Shown: positions 1 through 5,345, counted from the first letter of the stretch. The stretch: DNA of 5,345 nt from an uncultured Butyricicoccus sp. (GCA_959018045.1 CAUEJN010000086.1:1-5345), one strand, 5' to 3'. Made by a program: numbers and translations. The notes: generated from the sequence alone by a model not told the origin.

Positions 1-1
1 G

Positions 2-2908
2 GGGGTTCCGGTACAGAATATCTTTCCCGACGCACCCGTTCAGGTTACACCCTGGACGACATTGGTTGAGGTGCGGACGACACATATAAGTGAGAGCGTG
101 CCGGAGATGAGCGGGACGGAAGACGAAACGGTCATCACAGAGCCGCAGCCGGTCATCGAGCGTCATTGGGTGCCTGCCGGGACGATTGTGACCGCTGAGG
201 CACAAAAATCCATTGCGTTTGATGAAATTCTGGCGATTGTGTGGGCGGTTGGAGCAGCTGTATTCTTTGCAGGTTCCATGCTGTCTTATCGGCGGTTTGT
301 GCGTCGCGTACGCCGTACGGCGCGTGATGTGCGCGACCCGGAATTGCTGCGCATCTATGAGAGTGAGTGCGAACGGCTGGGACTGCGTCAGCGCATTCCG
401 CTGCGGCAGACACCGGAGGCCGATGGACCGATGCTGGTAGGACTCGTGCATCCGGTTTTGCTCCTGCCCAAGGGCGGCATTCCGCTTGCCGATGCGCCGC
501 TTATCTTGCGGCATGAACTCACACACGCAAAGCATAAGGATGTGCTGTGCAAGATGGTCTTTCTGCTTGCACGGTGCGTGCACTGGTTCAATCCGGTCGT
601 GCATCTGCTGGCGTGGCAGGGTGCGCAGGATCTCGAAATCGCGTGTGATCAGTCGGTCGTGCACGCACTGGACACCGATGCAAAGAGACAGTATGGACAG
701 TGTATCTTAAATGATGTCGCTCGCCGCATGTACGGCGGCACCATGCTCACAACCAGACTGACGGGAGGAGGAAAAGCCATGAAAATTCGGTTGCAGGCGT
801 TATTTAGCCCTAATAAAAAGCGCCGCGGCGTGGCGCTCATTCTGACAGCTGCATTTGCACTCACGCTGGTCGGCGGATGCTTTGCCGTCACGCCCAAGGG
901 AACGGAAAATGCGGCACTGGAACAGGAGATCCGCACGACAGCCGAGACCTATTTGCAGGCGATTGTGGACGGAGATGTACAGACACTGACTACGGTTTTG
1001 CCCAAGGAGGTTTCTACGTCTCGCACACAGGAGGAAATGCAGAAGATACTGTTTGAGGCCAATCCGCATGTGACGGCGTATGCGGTTTATCCCGATGGCG
1101 AGCGGGCAGGCGCGTATGTGGTTAAAAACTGGTCGCAGGCACTGCATAGCTTGCTCGCCGCACCCGATCAGCGCACCGTACAGTGGATGCAGTTTATTCG
1201 GGAAGATGGAGTGCTGAAAGTGGATGTGGACAGTGTAGACGCGGCATGCACCATGCAGCCGACCGACGTGTGCAGCGTGCGCGATCTGAACACCTTCCAG
1301 ATGCTCTATGGCGATCTGGGTCTGCCTGAAACCGACCCGGCCATGCTGGACGATGCAGCGGGACAGATCGAAACTCTGTTGGGGCTGACCGGTGGACGAA
1401 TGGAAAAGCAGGGTGAGACTACATTCCACTATACCTTCTTCAATGGACAGGAGATTTCCATTCTGATCAGACCGGAAGGAGACGGGTGGAAATTTGACCG
1501 CTGGACAGCCGTGCAGAAGGATGCAAAGCCGGTCGATGCCGAGACGCAGAAGCAGATGGAGGCATTGGCACAGCGCTGGTGTGATGCGCAGGTGGATGGT
1601 CTCTCGGCAGAACAGGCCAAAACCTTGCTTGGCACAGATTTACTGGCGATGTTTGACGAGTATGCCAGCTGGTATGGCGACAGTGATGCGCAGACACCGA
1701 TGGAACTGAATAATCTGCCGATCGGTATGACTGCGGACAAGGCTGAATATACGGTCGATGCCGAGGCTGGTACGGTGACCGTTCGTGTGCATGGTAAACC
1801 GGCAGAGCCGGCAAGCGGAAAGATGACCCGAACTTGGTTCAGTGGAATCACGCAGGTGCAGACACTGTATTTTGGATGGCAGGAGGATGGCCTGCGTATT
1901 ATGGATTACACGATCAATCAAGCCATGATTCTGGATGACCCAGATGTCATTTGCTGGACGGCGGATGATGTCATCAAGATTGGTATGCCTGAGCAGCCTA
2001 TGACTACTACTTCGCTTGAAGAGCTCATCTATAGGAACTTCCCGGTTGCCGGTGGACGGTATCGCAAGGTAGATGATATGATCGCCTATGACTTTGCCGA
2101 CGGCACGATGATCTATTTCCAGTATGAGCCGCAGCATAATCCGGTTGAAGGTTCGGACAGCTATCGTTTAACTGGTGTGGTCGAGCCGGAAAATAACGGG
2201 CCGCAGGAGCATCTGACGCAGCTTGCGCCGGTCATCGAGGCGGCAAACCAGTGGGCGGAAGGCTATCTTTGGGAAAATGCAATGTTCCGCTATCCGTTTA
2301 TGAGCACAGCGTTGCAGCAGCAGTTTATACAGCAGCAGGAACGGATGGGCAATCATCTGCGCATTTTCTGGAAGATTGGTTGGGGTTCCAGCCCGGATGT
2401 GACCGCCTGGATGCTGCGAGATCTGACCGAGGACAGTGTGACCGTCGTGTATCAGCTGGAAGCAGGTGGGGAACTGTACCGCTATGCCGAGCGTTTGACC
2501 GTGGGTGAGCAGGATGGCATCCCGGTTGTGACCGGATGCGATGCATTGCAGGCGACTTGGGATGACAGCTTGACGCGAGAGCAGTTTTTGCAGCTGTATC
2601 CAGATGATGTGTCCGGGTTGATGGTGAACCCGGATGTGGAATATATGAGGGAACGCTCGGATAAGTTCCAGACGCCGGAAGACGCGCTGCGTGCGGCGAT
2701 CTGCATGTTCTATGATGAGGAAAGGTATCCGGTGACGCGCGTCGGCGAGCAGATTGTAGTCGGTCAGGGAGTCGATCAAGATCTCAAGGTGACGTTCCCG
2801 GATGGCGGAGAGGTCTACATTACCATGCATCAGTTTACCGATGAAGGCGGGCTGAAGCTATGGAGTGTTGGACGCATCTGGGAAGGAATGCCCGATCACA
2901 CGACGTAA
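2..2908 (+). CDS. BlaR1/MecR1-like M56 family membrane metallopeptidase with large C-terminal ectodomain (5' partial)
   Basis: Likely a membrane signal transducer of the BlaR1/MecR1 (peptidase M56) type, which in known members senses an extracellular signal and cleaves a BlaI-like repressor in the cytoplasm. The frame is open to the window edge, so the true start and the first membrane helices lie upstream; a TTG at 62 is only an internal codon. Counting from nt 2: residues 1-70 are a Pro/Thr-rich extracytoplasmic loop; about 73-95 is a membrane helix followed by an Arg-rich stretch; 143-156 is the family's P-x-L-V-G-x-x-x-P-V-x-L-L-P strand; HELTH at 171-175 (nt 512-526) is the zinc site, with Glu212 and Asp216 (EIACD) as probable third ligand and support; W-F-N-P at 195-198 is typical of M56. 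A second helix (276-291) ends in V-G-G-C (Cys293). The remaining roughly 670 residues look like several NTF2-like or related modules (starting near nt 902, 1285, 1535, 2003, 2225 and 2627). No SxxK/SxN/KTG penicillin-binding domain is visible, so the ligand is unknown. A BlaI-like regulator is expected upstream. Confidence 0.88.
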   Translation, partial: GVPVQNIFPDAPVQVTPWTTLVEVRTTHISESVPEMSGTEDETVITEPQPVIERHWVPAGTIVTAEAQKSIAFDEILAIVWAVGAAVFFAGSMLSYRRFVRRVRRTARDVRDPELLRIYESECERLGLRQRIPLRQTPEADGPMLVGLVHPVLLLPKGGIPLADAPLILRHELTHAKHKDVLCKMVFLLARCVHWFNPVVHLLAWQGAQDLEIACDQSVVHALDTDAKRQYGQCILNDVARRMYGGTMLTTRLTGGGKAMKIRLQALFSPNKKRRGVALILTAAFALTLVGGCFAVTPKGTENAALEQEIRTTAETYLQAIVDGDVQTLTTVLPKEVSTSRTQEEMQKILFEANPHVTAYAVYPDGERAGAYVVKNWSQALHSLLAAPDQRTVQWMQFIREDGVLKVDVDSVDAACTMQPTDVCSVRDLNTFQMLYGDLGLPETDPAMLDDAAGQIETLLGLTGGRMEKQGETTFHYTFFNGQEISILIRPEGDGWKFDRWTAVQKDAKPVDAETQKQMEALAQRWCDAQVDGLSAEQAKTLLGTDLLAMFDEYASWYGDSDAQTPMELNNLPIGMTADKAEYTVDAEAGTVTVRVHGKPAEPASGKMTRTWFSGITQVQTLYFGWQEDGLRIMDYTINQAMILDDPDVICWTADDVIKIGMPEQPMTTTSLEELIYRNFPVAGGRYRKVDDMIAYDFADGTMIYFQYEPQHNPVEGSDSYRLTGVVEPENNGPQEHLTQLAPVIEAANQWAEGYLWENAMFRYPFMSTALQQQFIQQQERMGNHLRIFWKIGWGSSPDVTAWMLRDLTEDSVTVVYQLEAGGELYRYAERLTVGEQDGIPVVTGCDALQATWDDSLTREQFLQLYPDDVSGLMVNPDVEYMRERSDKFQTPEDALRAAICMFYDEERYPVTRVGEQIVVGQGVDQDLKVTFPDGGEVYITMHQFTDEGGLKLWSVGRIWEGMPDHTT
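763..781 (+). promoter_or_regulatory. Candidate internal ribosome binding site and ATG inside the M56 gene
   Basis: GGGAGGAGG (763-771) lies 7 nt before an in-frame ATG (779-781). Translation from here would give a 709-residue protein beginning M-K-I-R-L-Q, with a basic n-region (N-K-K-R-R), a hydrophobic core and V-G-G-C at its residues 31-34, which resembles a lipoprotein signal peptide. The same bases also encode the Gly-Gly-Gly-Lys-Ala-Met linker of the full-length protein, and a G-rich linker before this helix is usual in such M56 proteins, so the site may be coincidental. Confidence 0.3.
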
Positions 2909-2924
2909 ACCGATGATAAGCAAG

Positions 2925-2951
2925 AAAAACCGCCCGAGAGGGCGGTTTTTT
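2925..2951. terminator. Intrinsic terminator, probably bidirectional, between convergent genes
   Basis: A perfect six-pair GC stem, CCGCCC (2930-2935) and GGGCGG (2940-2945), closes a GAGA tetraloop. It is flanked by AAAAA on the left and TTTTTT on the right, which extend the stem and give a U-tract on either transcript. It starts 16 nt after the M56 stop codon and is about 140 nt past the end of the opposing HAD gene, so it can end both transcription units. Confidence 0.9.
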
Positions 2952-2966
2952 GTTGGGTAAGTATTT

Positions 2967-3066
2967 TTGAAATCCGGGGCGGACACCGGATTTCAAGAGA
3001 GGAGTACCGGACTCTGCGGAGTCCGGCCAGCCTGCGCGGCTGGACCGCGCCGGGCCGCGGGCCCGG
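2967..3066. repeat. Cluster of four perfect inverted repeats (GC-rich hairpins), REP-like
   Basis: Four consecutive inverted repeats without mismatch fill 100 bp of the convergent intergenic region. (1) Arms 2967-2977 and 2986-2996, 11 bp (TTGAAATCCGG), loop 8 nt. (2) Arms 3007-3014 and 3019-3026, 8 bp (CCGGACTC), loop TGCG. (3) Arms 3027-3032 and 3038-3043, 6 bp (CCAGCC), loop TGCGC. (4) Arms 3050-3056 and 3060-3066, 7 bp (CCGGGCC), loop GCG; an alternative CCGCG/CGCGG pairing (3045-3049 with 3056-3060) competes with it. Hairpins 2 and 3 abut directly, and loops 2-4 all contain GCG. None is followed by a U-tract, so they are not ordinary intrinsic terminators. They may be a dispersed intergenic repeat or stabilise the 3' end of the thiM-HAD transcript; that role is inferred. 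Confidence 0.75.
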
Positions 3067-3089
3067 ACCCGTTTATGGGCTGCGGTGGT

Positions 3090-3740
3090 TTAGAGTAGTT
3101 CAGCGAAAGAGTGGATATAGCGGTCGGCGGTGTGTTCAATTTCGGTTTGATCGAGTGCCGATGCGGGCTCTTCCACCGCAACCGTATAAAATCCGGCAGA
3201 TTTTGCGCTTTGGATACCGCGCAGGATATCTTCAAAGACGGCGCACTGGTTCGGTGCAGTCTGCATGCGTTCGGCAGCCAGCAGATAGATATCCGGGGAC
3301 GATTTATCGCTGTTCACTTCGTGGATAGTGGTGATATTTTGGAACAATCCGGTGATGCCCAGACGATCCAGGCAGGGAAGAACCAGTTCGGGTTCGGATG
3401 AGGTTGCCGCCGAGATATGCACACCCTGTGCACAAAGTTTGCGCAGAAATTCTTCGGCATGCGGTTTGAGCGGTACGCGGTCACGGTAAGCGGCGCGGGC
3501 GAGTTCATACCATTCCCGCATGAGCTGCTCGGGTGTTTCGGCCAGACCAAAGCGGTCGATGGTATAGCGTGCGGCATCGGCAAAACCGAGATGTGCGATG
3601 GACTGTGCATAGTCGGGAAGGATGGGCAGACCGCGGCGGGACAGGAATACTTCATCCACCTCGCTCCACACCCAAAGGGAGTCGAGCAGCGTGCCGTCCA
3701 GATCAAAGATAAAGCCGGTCAGGTCATTGAGTGTCCGCAT
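3090..3740 (-). CDS. HAD-superfamily hydrolase, beta-phosphoglucomutase/phosphatase-like (subfamily IA)
   Basis: A 216-residue cytoplasmic HAD-fold enzyme that probably hydrolyses or transfers a phosphate on a small metabolite via a phospho-aspartate. All four HAD motifs are visible: motif I D-L-D-G-T-L-L-D-S with nucleophile Asp13 and acid/base Asp15; motif II in I-S-A-A-T-S-S (Thr113); motif III Lys146 in S-D-K-S-S-P-D; motif IV Glu170-Asp171 in F-E-D-I-L-R-G-I-Q-S-A. The insert between motifs I and II (about residues 20-90) is a helical alpha cap typical of the beta-PGM/phosphatase group. K-S-S-P-D-I-Y instead of the common K-P-x-P-D is a mild variation. The start overlaps the 3' end of thiM by 17 bp and has GGAGG (minus strand, at 3747-3751) six nt before the ATG, so the two genes are co-transcribed and probably translationally coupled. 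A role on a thiamin-pathway phosphate is possible from context, but the substrate cannot be read from the sequence. Confidence 0.93.
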   Translation of the reverse strand: MRTLNDLTGFIFDLDGTLLDSLWVWSEVDEVFLSRRGLPILPDYAQSIAHLGFADAARYTIDRFGLAETPEQLMREWYELARAAYRDRVPLKPHAEEFLRKLCAQGVHISAATSSEPELVLPCLDRLGITGLFQNITTIHEVNSDKSSPDIYLLAAERMQTAPNQCAVFEDILRGIQSAKSAGFYTVAVEEPASALDQTEIEHTADRYIHSFAELL

Positions 3741-4557
3741 GGGATACCTCCGTGAGTTTGAGATGAGAGGAAAGTGTCTGCGCGTCCATCTGGCTCAGCG
3801 CATCGATGACCGCGATATGAAAACTGCCTGTGCCGAGGTGTCCAGCTTTCTCAAAAGCGATTTCGCCAGCGGCAGAGATTGCGCCCAGCGCTGCAATCGC
3901 AGCAGGTAAGTGATCGTCGGAAGCGGCTGCGAACGCGGCGCACAGGACGGTGGCGATGCAGCCCATACCGGTGACGCGGGACAGCATTTTGTGACCGCCT
4001 TCCAGCCGATATAAATGGAAGGCGTTTGCGACAAGGTCGGTTTCACCAGTCAGCGCGACCGTGCAGTGATAGCGTGCCGCGAGTGCGCGTGCCAGTGCTT
4101 CGCCGTCCGAAATGGAAATGGAGTGATCGCTGTCGATACCGTGCTGGTTGACGTGCATGCCATAAATGCAGGCAGCTTCCGAGCGATTGCAGCGCAAGAT
4201 GGAAATGTGGACGGTTTCCAGAAGCTGACGCACAGCCGAGGTGCGCAGCGCGGACACGCCCACACCCACGGGGTCGAGTACGACCGGGATGCCCATGCGG
4301 TTGGCCTGCGCACCGGCCAGCAGCATCGCGTCCAGCTTGCGCGGTGACAGCTGACCAATATTAAGGACAAGCGCCTGCGCATGTGTGGTCACTGCGTCGG
4401 CCTCCTCTGGTGCATCAGCCATGATAGGCGATGCGCCGATGGCGAGGGCTGCGTTTGCGCAGTCGTTGATCGTCACATAGTTGGTGATGCAGTGAATGAT
4501 CGGCTGGCGGTCGCGCAGCATGTCGCACAGCGCACCGGCCTGATATGTAAGATCCAT
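3724..4557 (-). CDS. thiM: Hydroxyethylthiazole kinase (ThiM)
   Basis: A 277-residue cytoplasmic kinase that phosphorylates 4-methyl-5-(2-hydroxyethyl)thiazole with ATP, salvaging the thiazole half of thiamin for coupling by ThiE. Full length for the family. Family signatures in order: H-C-I-T-N-Y-V-T (22-29), G-A-S-P-I-M-A (41-47, substrate pocket Met46), L-N-I-G-Q-L (65-70, usually NIGTL), P-V-V-L-D-P-V-G-V-G (91-100), L-R-C-N-R-S-E (121-127), A-L-T-G-E-T-D (168-174), V-T-G-M-G-C (195-200) and G-T-G-S-F (242-246). Cys200, Asp95 and Glu127 match the catalytic Cys and metal-site acids described for the Bacillus subtilis enzyme. The R-C-N in place of the usual R-G-N is unusual but need not abolish activity. 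The ATG at 4557 is preceded by AGGAGG (minus strand, 4566-4571) at 8 nt and a strong promoter. First gene of a two-gene operon; thiD and thiE are not in the window. Confidence 0.96.
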   Translation of the reverse strand: MDLTYQAGALCDMLRDRQPIIHCITNYVTINDCANAALAIGASPIMADAPEEADAVTTHAQALVLNIGQLSPRKLDAMLLAGAQANRMGIPVVLDPVGVGVSALRTSAVRQLLETVHISILRCNRSEAACIYGMHVNQHGIDSDHSISISDGEALARALAARYHCTVALTGETDLVANAFHLYRLEGGHKMLSRVTGMGCIATVLCAAFAAASDDHLPAAIAALGAISAAGEIAFEKAGHLGTGSFHIAVIDALSQMDAQTLSSHLKLTEVSHADTQ

Positions 4558-4565
4558 GTGGATTG

Positions 4566-4571
4566 CCTCCT
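4566..4571 (-). promoter_or_regulatory. Ribosome binding site of thiM
   Basis: AGGAGG on the minus strand, 8 nt before the ATG at 4557. It fixes the thiM start and leaves only about 20 nt of leader between the predicted transcription start and the start codon. Confidence 0.85.
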
Positions 4572-4583
4572 GTTCTGGTCTTT

Positions 4584-4612
4584 ATTATACAAATGTGGGA
4601 CGGCACCGTCAA
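4584..4612 (-). promoter_or_regulatory. Sigma-A type promoter of the thiM-HAD operon
   Basis: Read on the minus strand, TTGACG (plus 4607-4612) and TATAAT (plus 4584-4589) are separated by exactly 17 bp. The -10 is a perfect consensus and the -35 has five of six consensus bases. The expected transcription start is near 4577, giving a leader of about 20 nt that holds the AGGAGG but no riboswitch. Such a strong promoter suggests either constitutive expression or control by a repressor. Confidence 0.85.
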
Positions 4613-4620
4613 CCGTGGTT
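4599..4620. promoter_or_regulatory. Two adjacent short palindromes in the divergent promoter region (candidate operator)
   Basis: GACGG-CA-CCGTC (4599-4610) is followed immediately by AACC-GT-GGTT (4611-4620). The first spans part of the thiM -35 element and its spacer. The second covers the rest of that -35 and touches the possible -35 of the opposite gene. Position and dyad symmetry fit a repressor site that could control both directions, but the arms are only 4-5 bp and no regulator is known. Confidence 0.3.
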
Positions 4621-4648
4621 GCCAAGTACGGCATGGGTATGATAGGAT
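4619..4648 (+). promoter_or_regulatory. Possible weak promoter of the FNT gene
   Basis: TTGCCA (4619-4624) and TAGGAT (4643-4648) are spaced by 18 bp upstream of the FNT ribosome binding site. TATGAT at 4638-4643 is an alternative -10, but its best-spaced -35 (GTGGTT, 4615-4620, 17 bp) is poor. A promoter is needed in this gap because thiM is divergent; which boxes are used is uncertain. Confidence 0.35.
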
Positions 4649-4662
4649 AGAAAAAGATCGGC

Positions 4663-4681
4663 GGGAGGTGTACAGCCTGTG
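4663..4681 (+). promoter_or_regulatory. Ribosome binding site and GTG start of the FNT gene
   Basis: GGGAGGTG (4663-4670) lies about 10 nt before GTG (4679-4681). The next in-frame start, ATG at 4688, would be about 19 nt away, so GTG is the better start. It gives an N-terminus of M-K-K-M-E-L-P before the first membrane helix. Confidence 0.7.
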
Positions 4682-4852
4682 AAAAAAATGGAATTACCGG
4701 TTTCGTCCATACTGACCGGACTGCTCATCGGCGTGAGCGGTGCGATTTATCTGGGAAGCGGTAAGGCACCGTTTGGAGGCGTGCTGTTTTCGGTGGCACT
4801 CTTCACCACTTGTACCCGTGGCATGGCGTTGTTTACCGCCCGCGTTGGGTAT

Positions 4853-4860
4853 CTGTGATG
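4853..4860 (+). other. First frame break in the FNT gene, at a TGATG stop/start overlap
   Basis: CTG TGA in the first frame overlaps ATG (4858-4860) of the next piece. The conserved protein runs ...G-Y-L directly into M-W-N-D-R-T, so exactly one base appears to be missing here. No slippery heptamer precedes it, but the TGATG overlap is a classic arrangement for termination-reinitiation. Confidence 0.7.
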
Positions 4861-5053
4861 TGGAACGATCGAACGGTTTGCGTGAGGAAATTGGTAGTCA
4901 TCTGGCTGGGCAACCTGATTGGATGTACGGTAACGGCACTGGCGGTTGCGCATGCAAAACCGGCTTATCGGGAGATGGCGTGCGGGCTGACTGCGGCTAA
5001 GCTGTCCGAGTCGCCGGTACAGACCTTTCTGCTCGGTGTGATGTGCGGTCTGC

Positions 5054-5065
5054 TGATGTTATATT
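5054..5065 (+). other. Second frame break in the FNT gene, one extra T
   Basis: The family sequence L-L-M-Y-I-A-V-D needs ATG TAT ATT, but the DNA reads ATG T TAT ATT, one T too many at 5059/5060. Reading on in the middle frame leads to a stop at 5095-5097 after a sequence unlike the family. Shifting here restores the frame of the first piece through to TAA at 5309-5311. Confidence 0.7.
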
Positions 5066-5310
5066 GCGGTCGATCACTTCCGTACCTGGCAGGGTGATTT
5101 CGGGCGGTTTGTCGGCATTTTACTCTGCGTCCCGGCTTTCATTATCACTGGGTTTGAGCACGTGGTCGCCGACACGTTTTATCTGATGCTTGGTGTGCAG
5201 CAGGGAATGATTGGAAAAATTATTGTATTTTTGCTCATTTGTTCGCTGGGAAACGCCTGCGGTGCATGGCTCATTCCACTTTGGGACAAACTACGTGTGA
5301 GACAGGGATA

Positions 5311-5345
5311 AAAAAGAGGACGTTTTGATAAACGTACTCTTTTTC
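5311..5345 (+). terminator. Intrinsic terminator after the FNT gene
   Basis: A long hairpin has arms AAAAAGAG-G-ACGTTT (5311-5325) and AAACGT-A-CTCTTTTT (5330-5344). The loop is TGAT and there is a single G/A mismatch. The right arm ends in a five-T tract. It begins within the stop codon of the FNT gene and may continue past the window edge. Confidence 0.88.

Larger units (their letters stand above)
4679..5311 (+). pseudogene. Formate/nitrite transporter (FNT) family channel, reading frame shifted twice
   Basis: Three consecutive pieces together encode a short FNT-family membrane channel of about 209 residues; the family moves formate, nitrite, hydrosulfide or similar small anions. Piece 1 (4679-4855): helix I-L-T-G-L-L-I-G-V-S-G and R-G-M-A-L-F-T-A-R-V-G-Y-L, equivalent to the FNT G-x-x-L-F-T-G motif of broken helix 2. 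It stops at TGA (4856-4858). Piece 2 (4858 to about 5058, -1 frame): M-W-N-D-R-T, then L-V-V-I-W-L-G-N-L-I-G and the A-K-L loop. Piece 3 (about 5060-5311, original frame): Y-I-A-V-D-H-F, D-F-G-R-F-V-G-I-L-L-C, then G-F-E-H (5150-5161) with the conserved pore histidine, and L-G-N-A-C-G near the end. About six helices in total, full length for the compact FNT subgroup. A missing base near 4856 and an extra T near 5059 compensate each other. Conservation on all sides implies recent decay, sequence error or, less likely, recoding. Substrate not determinable. Confidence 0.8.

Noticed and set aside
62..64. TTG as the start of the M56 gene
   Set aside because: The frame stays open to the left edge with plausible sequence, the protein would lack the N-terminal helices of the family, and there is no SD upstream. 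The gene starts outside the window.
800..1429. 209-codon open frame on the minus strand inside the M56 gene
   Set aside because: It is antisense to a well-supported gene, has a low-complexity His/Arg/Cys-rich composition, no ribosome binding site and no recognisable domain. It is a by-product of codon bias.
2312..2340. CAG-rich short repeat
   Set aside because: It encodes two Q-Q-Q runs within a helix of the ectodomain. It is too short and imperfect to be a functional DNA repeat.
2168..2830. 220-codon open frame on the minus strand inside the M56 gene
   Set aside because: It mirrors the codon structure of the plus-strand gene, has a His/Ile/Arg-rich composition, and no SD or family motif.
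2967..2996. 11-bp hairpin as a terminator
   Set aside because: It has a strong stem but no U-tract on either strand, and a good bidirectional terminator lies just next to it at 2925-2951.
4558..4678. TPP riboswitch between thiM and the FNT gene
   Set aside because: The thiM leader after the promoter is about 20 nt, and I could not find the CTGAGA-type or ACCTGA-type core motifs on either strand.
4810..5097. Independent 95-codon gene beginning at TTG 4810
   Set aside because: Its first 16 residues are out of frame with the FNT homology and unlike the family. Real homology begins at M-W-N-D-R-T (4858), and it ends in non-homologous sequence after 5058, so it is the middle part of the shifted FNT gene.

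Overview
The window (about 5.3 kb, moderately GC-rich, strong GGAGG-type ribosome binding sites, compact operons) looks like chromosomal DNA of a low-to-mid GC Gram-positive bacterium. A Clostridia member such as an Oscillospiraceae/Butyricicoccaceae-type gut anaerobe is the most likely source. This rests on the M56/BlaR1-like receptor architecture, the short FNT-type channel and the Shine-Dalgarno style; it is an inference, not a species call.

Left part (2-2908, + strand): most of a large BlaR1/MecR1-like M56 metallopeptidase whose 5' end lies outside the window. It keeps a transmembrane segment, the HELTH zinc protease site and a further membrane anchor with a lipobox-like cysteine. It then continues into an extracytoplasmic region of roughly 670 residues that appears to be built from several NTF2-like or related modules, with no recognisable penicillin-binding domain. 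A GC-rich hairpin with T-tracts on both sides follows, then a 100-bp cluster of four perfect hairpins lying between convergent genes.

Middle part (3090-4557, - strand): a two-gene operon, thiM (hydroxyethylthiazole kinase, thiamin salvage) followed by a HAD-superfamily phosphatase that overlaps it by 17 bp. The operon starts from an almost perfect sigma-A promoter (TTGACG, 17 bp, TATAAT). The leader is only about 20 nt long, so there is no room for a TPP riboswitch.

Right part (4679-5311, + strand): divergent from thiM is a gene for a short formate/nitrite-transporter-family (FNT) membrane channel. Its reading frame is broken twice by opposite single-base shifts, one at a TGATG stop/start overlap and one near 5059. 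All three pieces still encode well-conserved FNT sequence, so it is a very recent pseudogene, a pair of sequence errors or, less likely, a recoded or split gene. A strong hairpin terminator closes it at the window end. Two adjacent short palindromes sit between the divergent promoters and could be a shared operator.

The most interesting items are the twice-shifted FNT gene, the hairpin cluster, the possible internal translation start that would release the receptor ectodomain as a separate lipoprotein, and the riboswitch-free thiM-phosphatase operon. I see no CRISPR array, tRNA, rRNA, insertion sequence or clear defence system.
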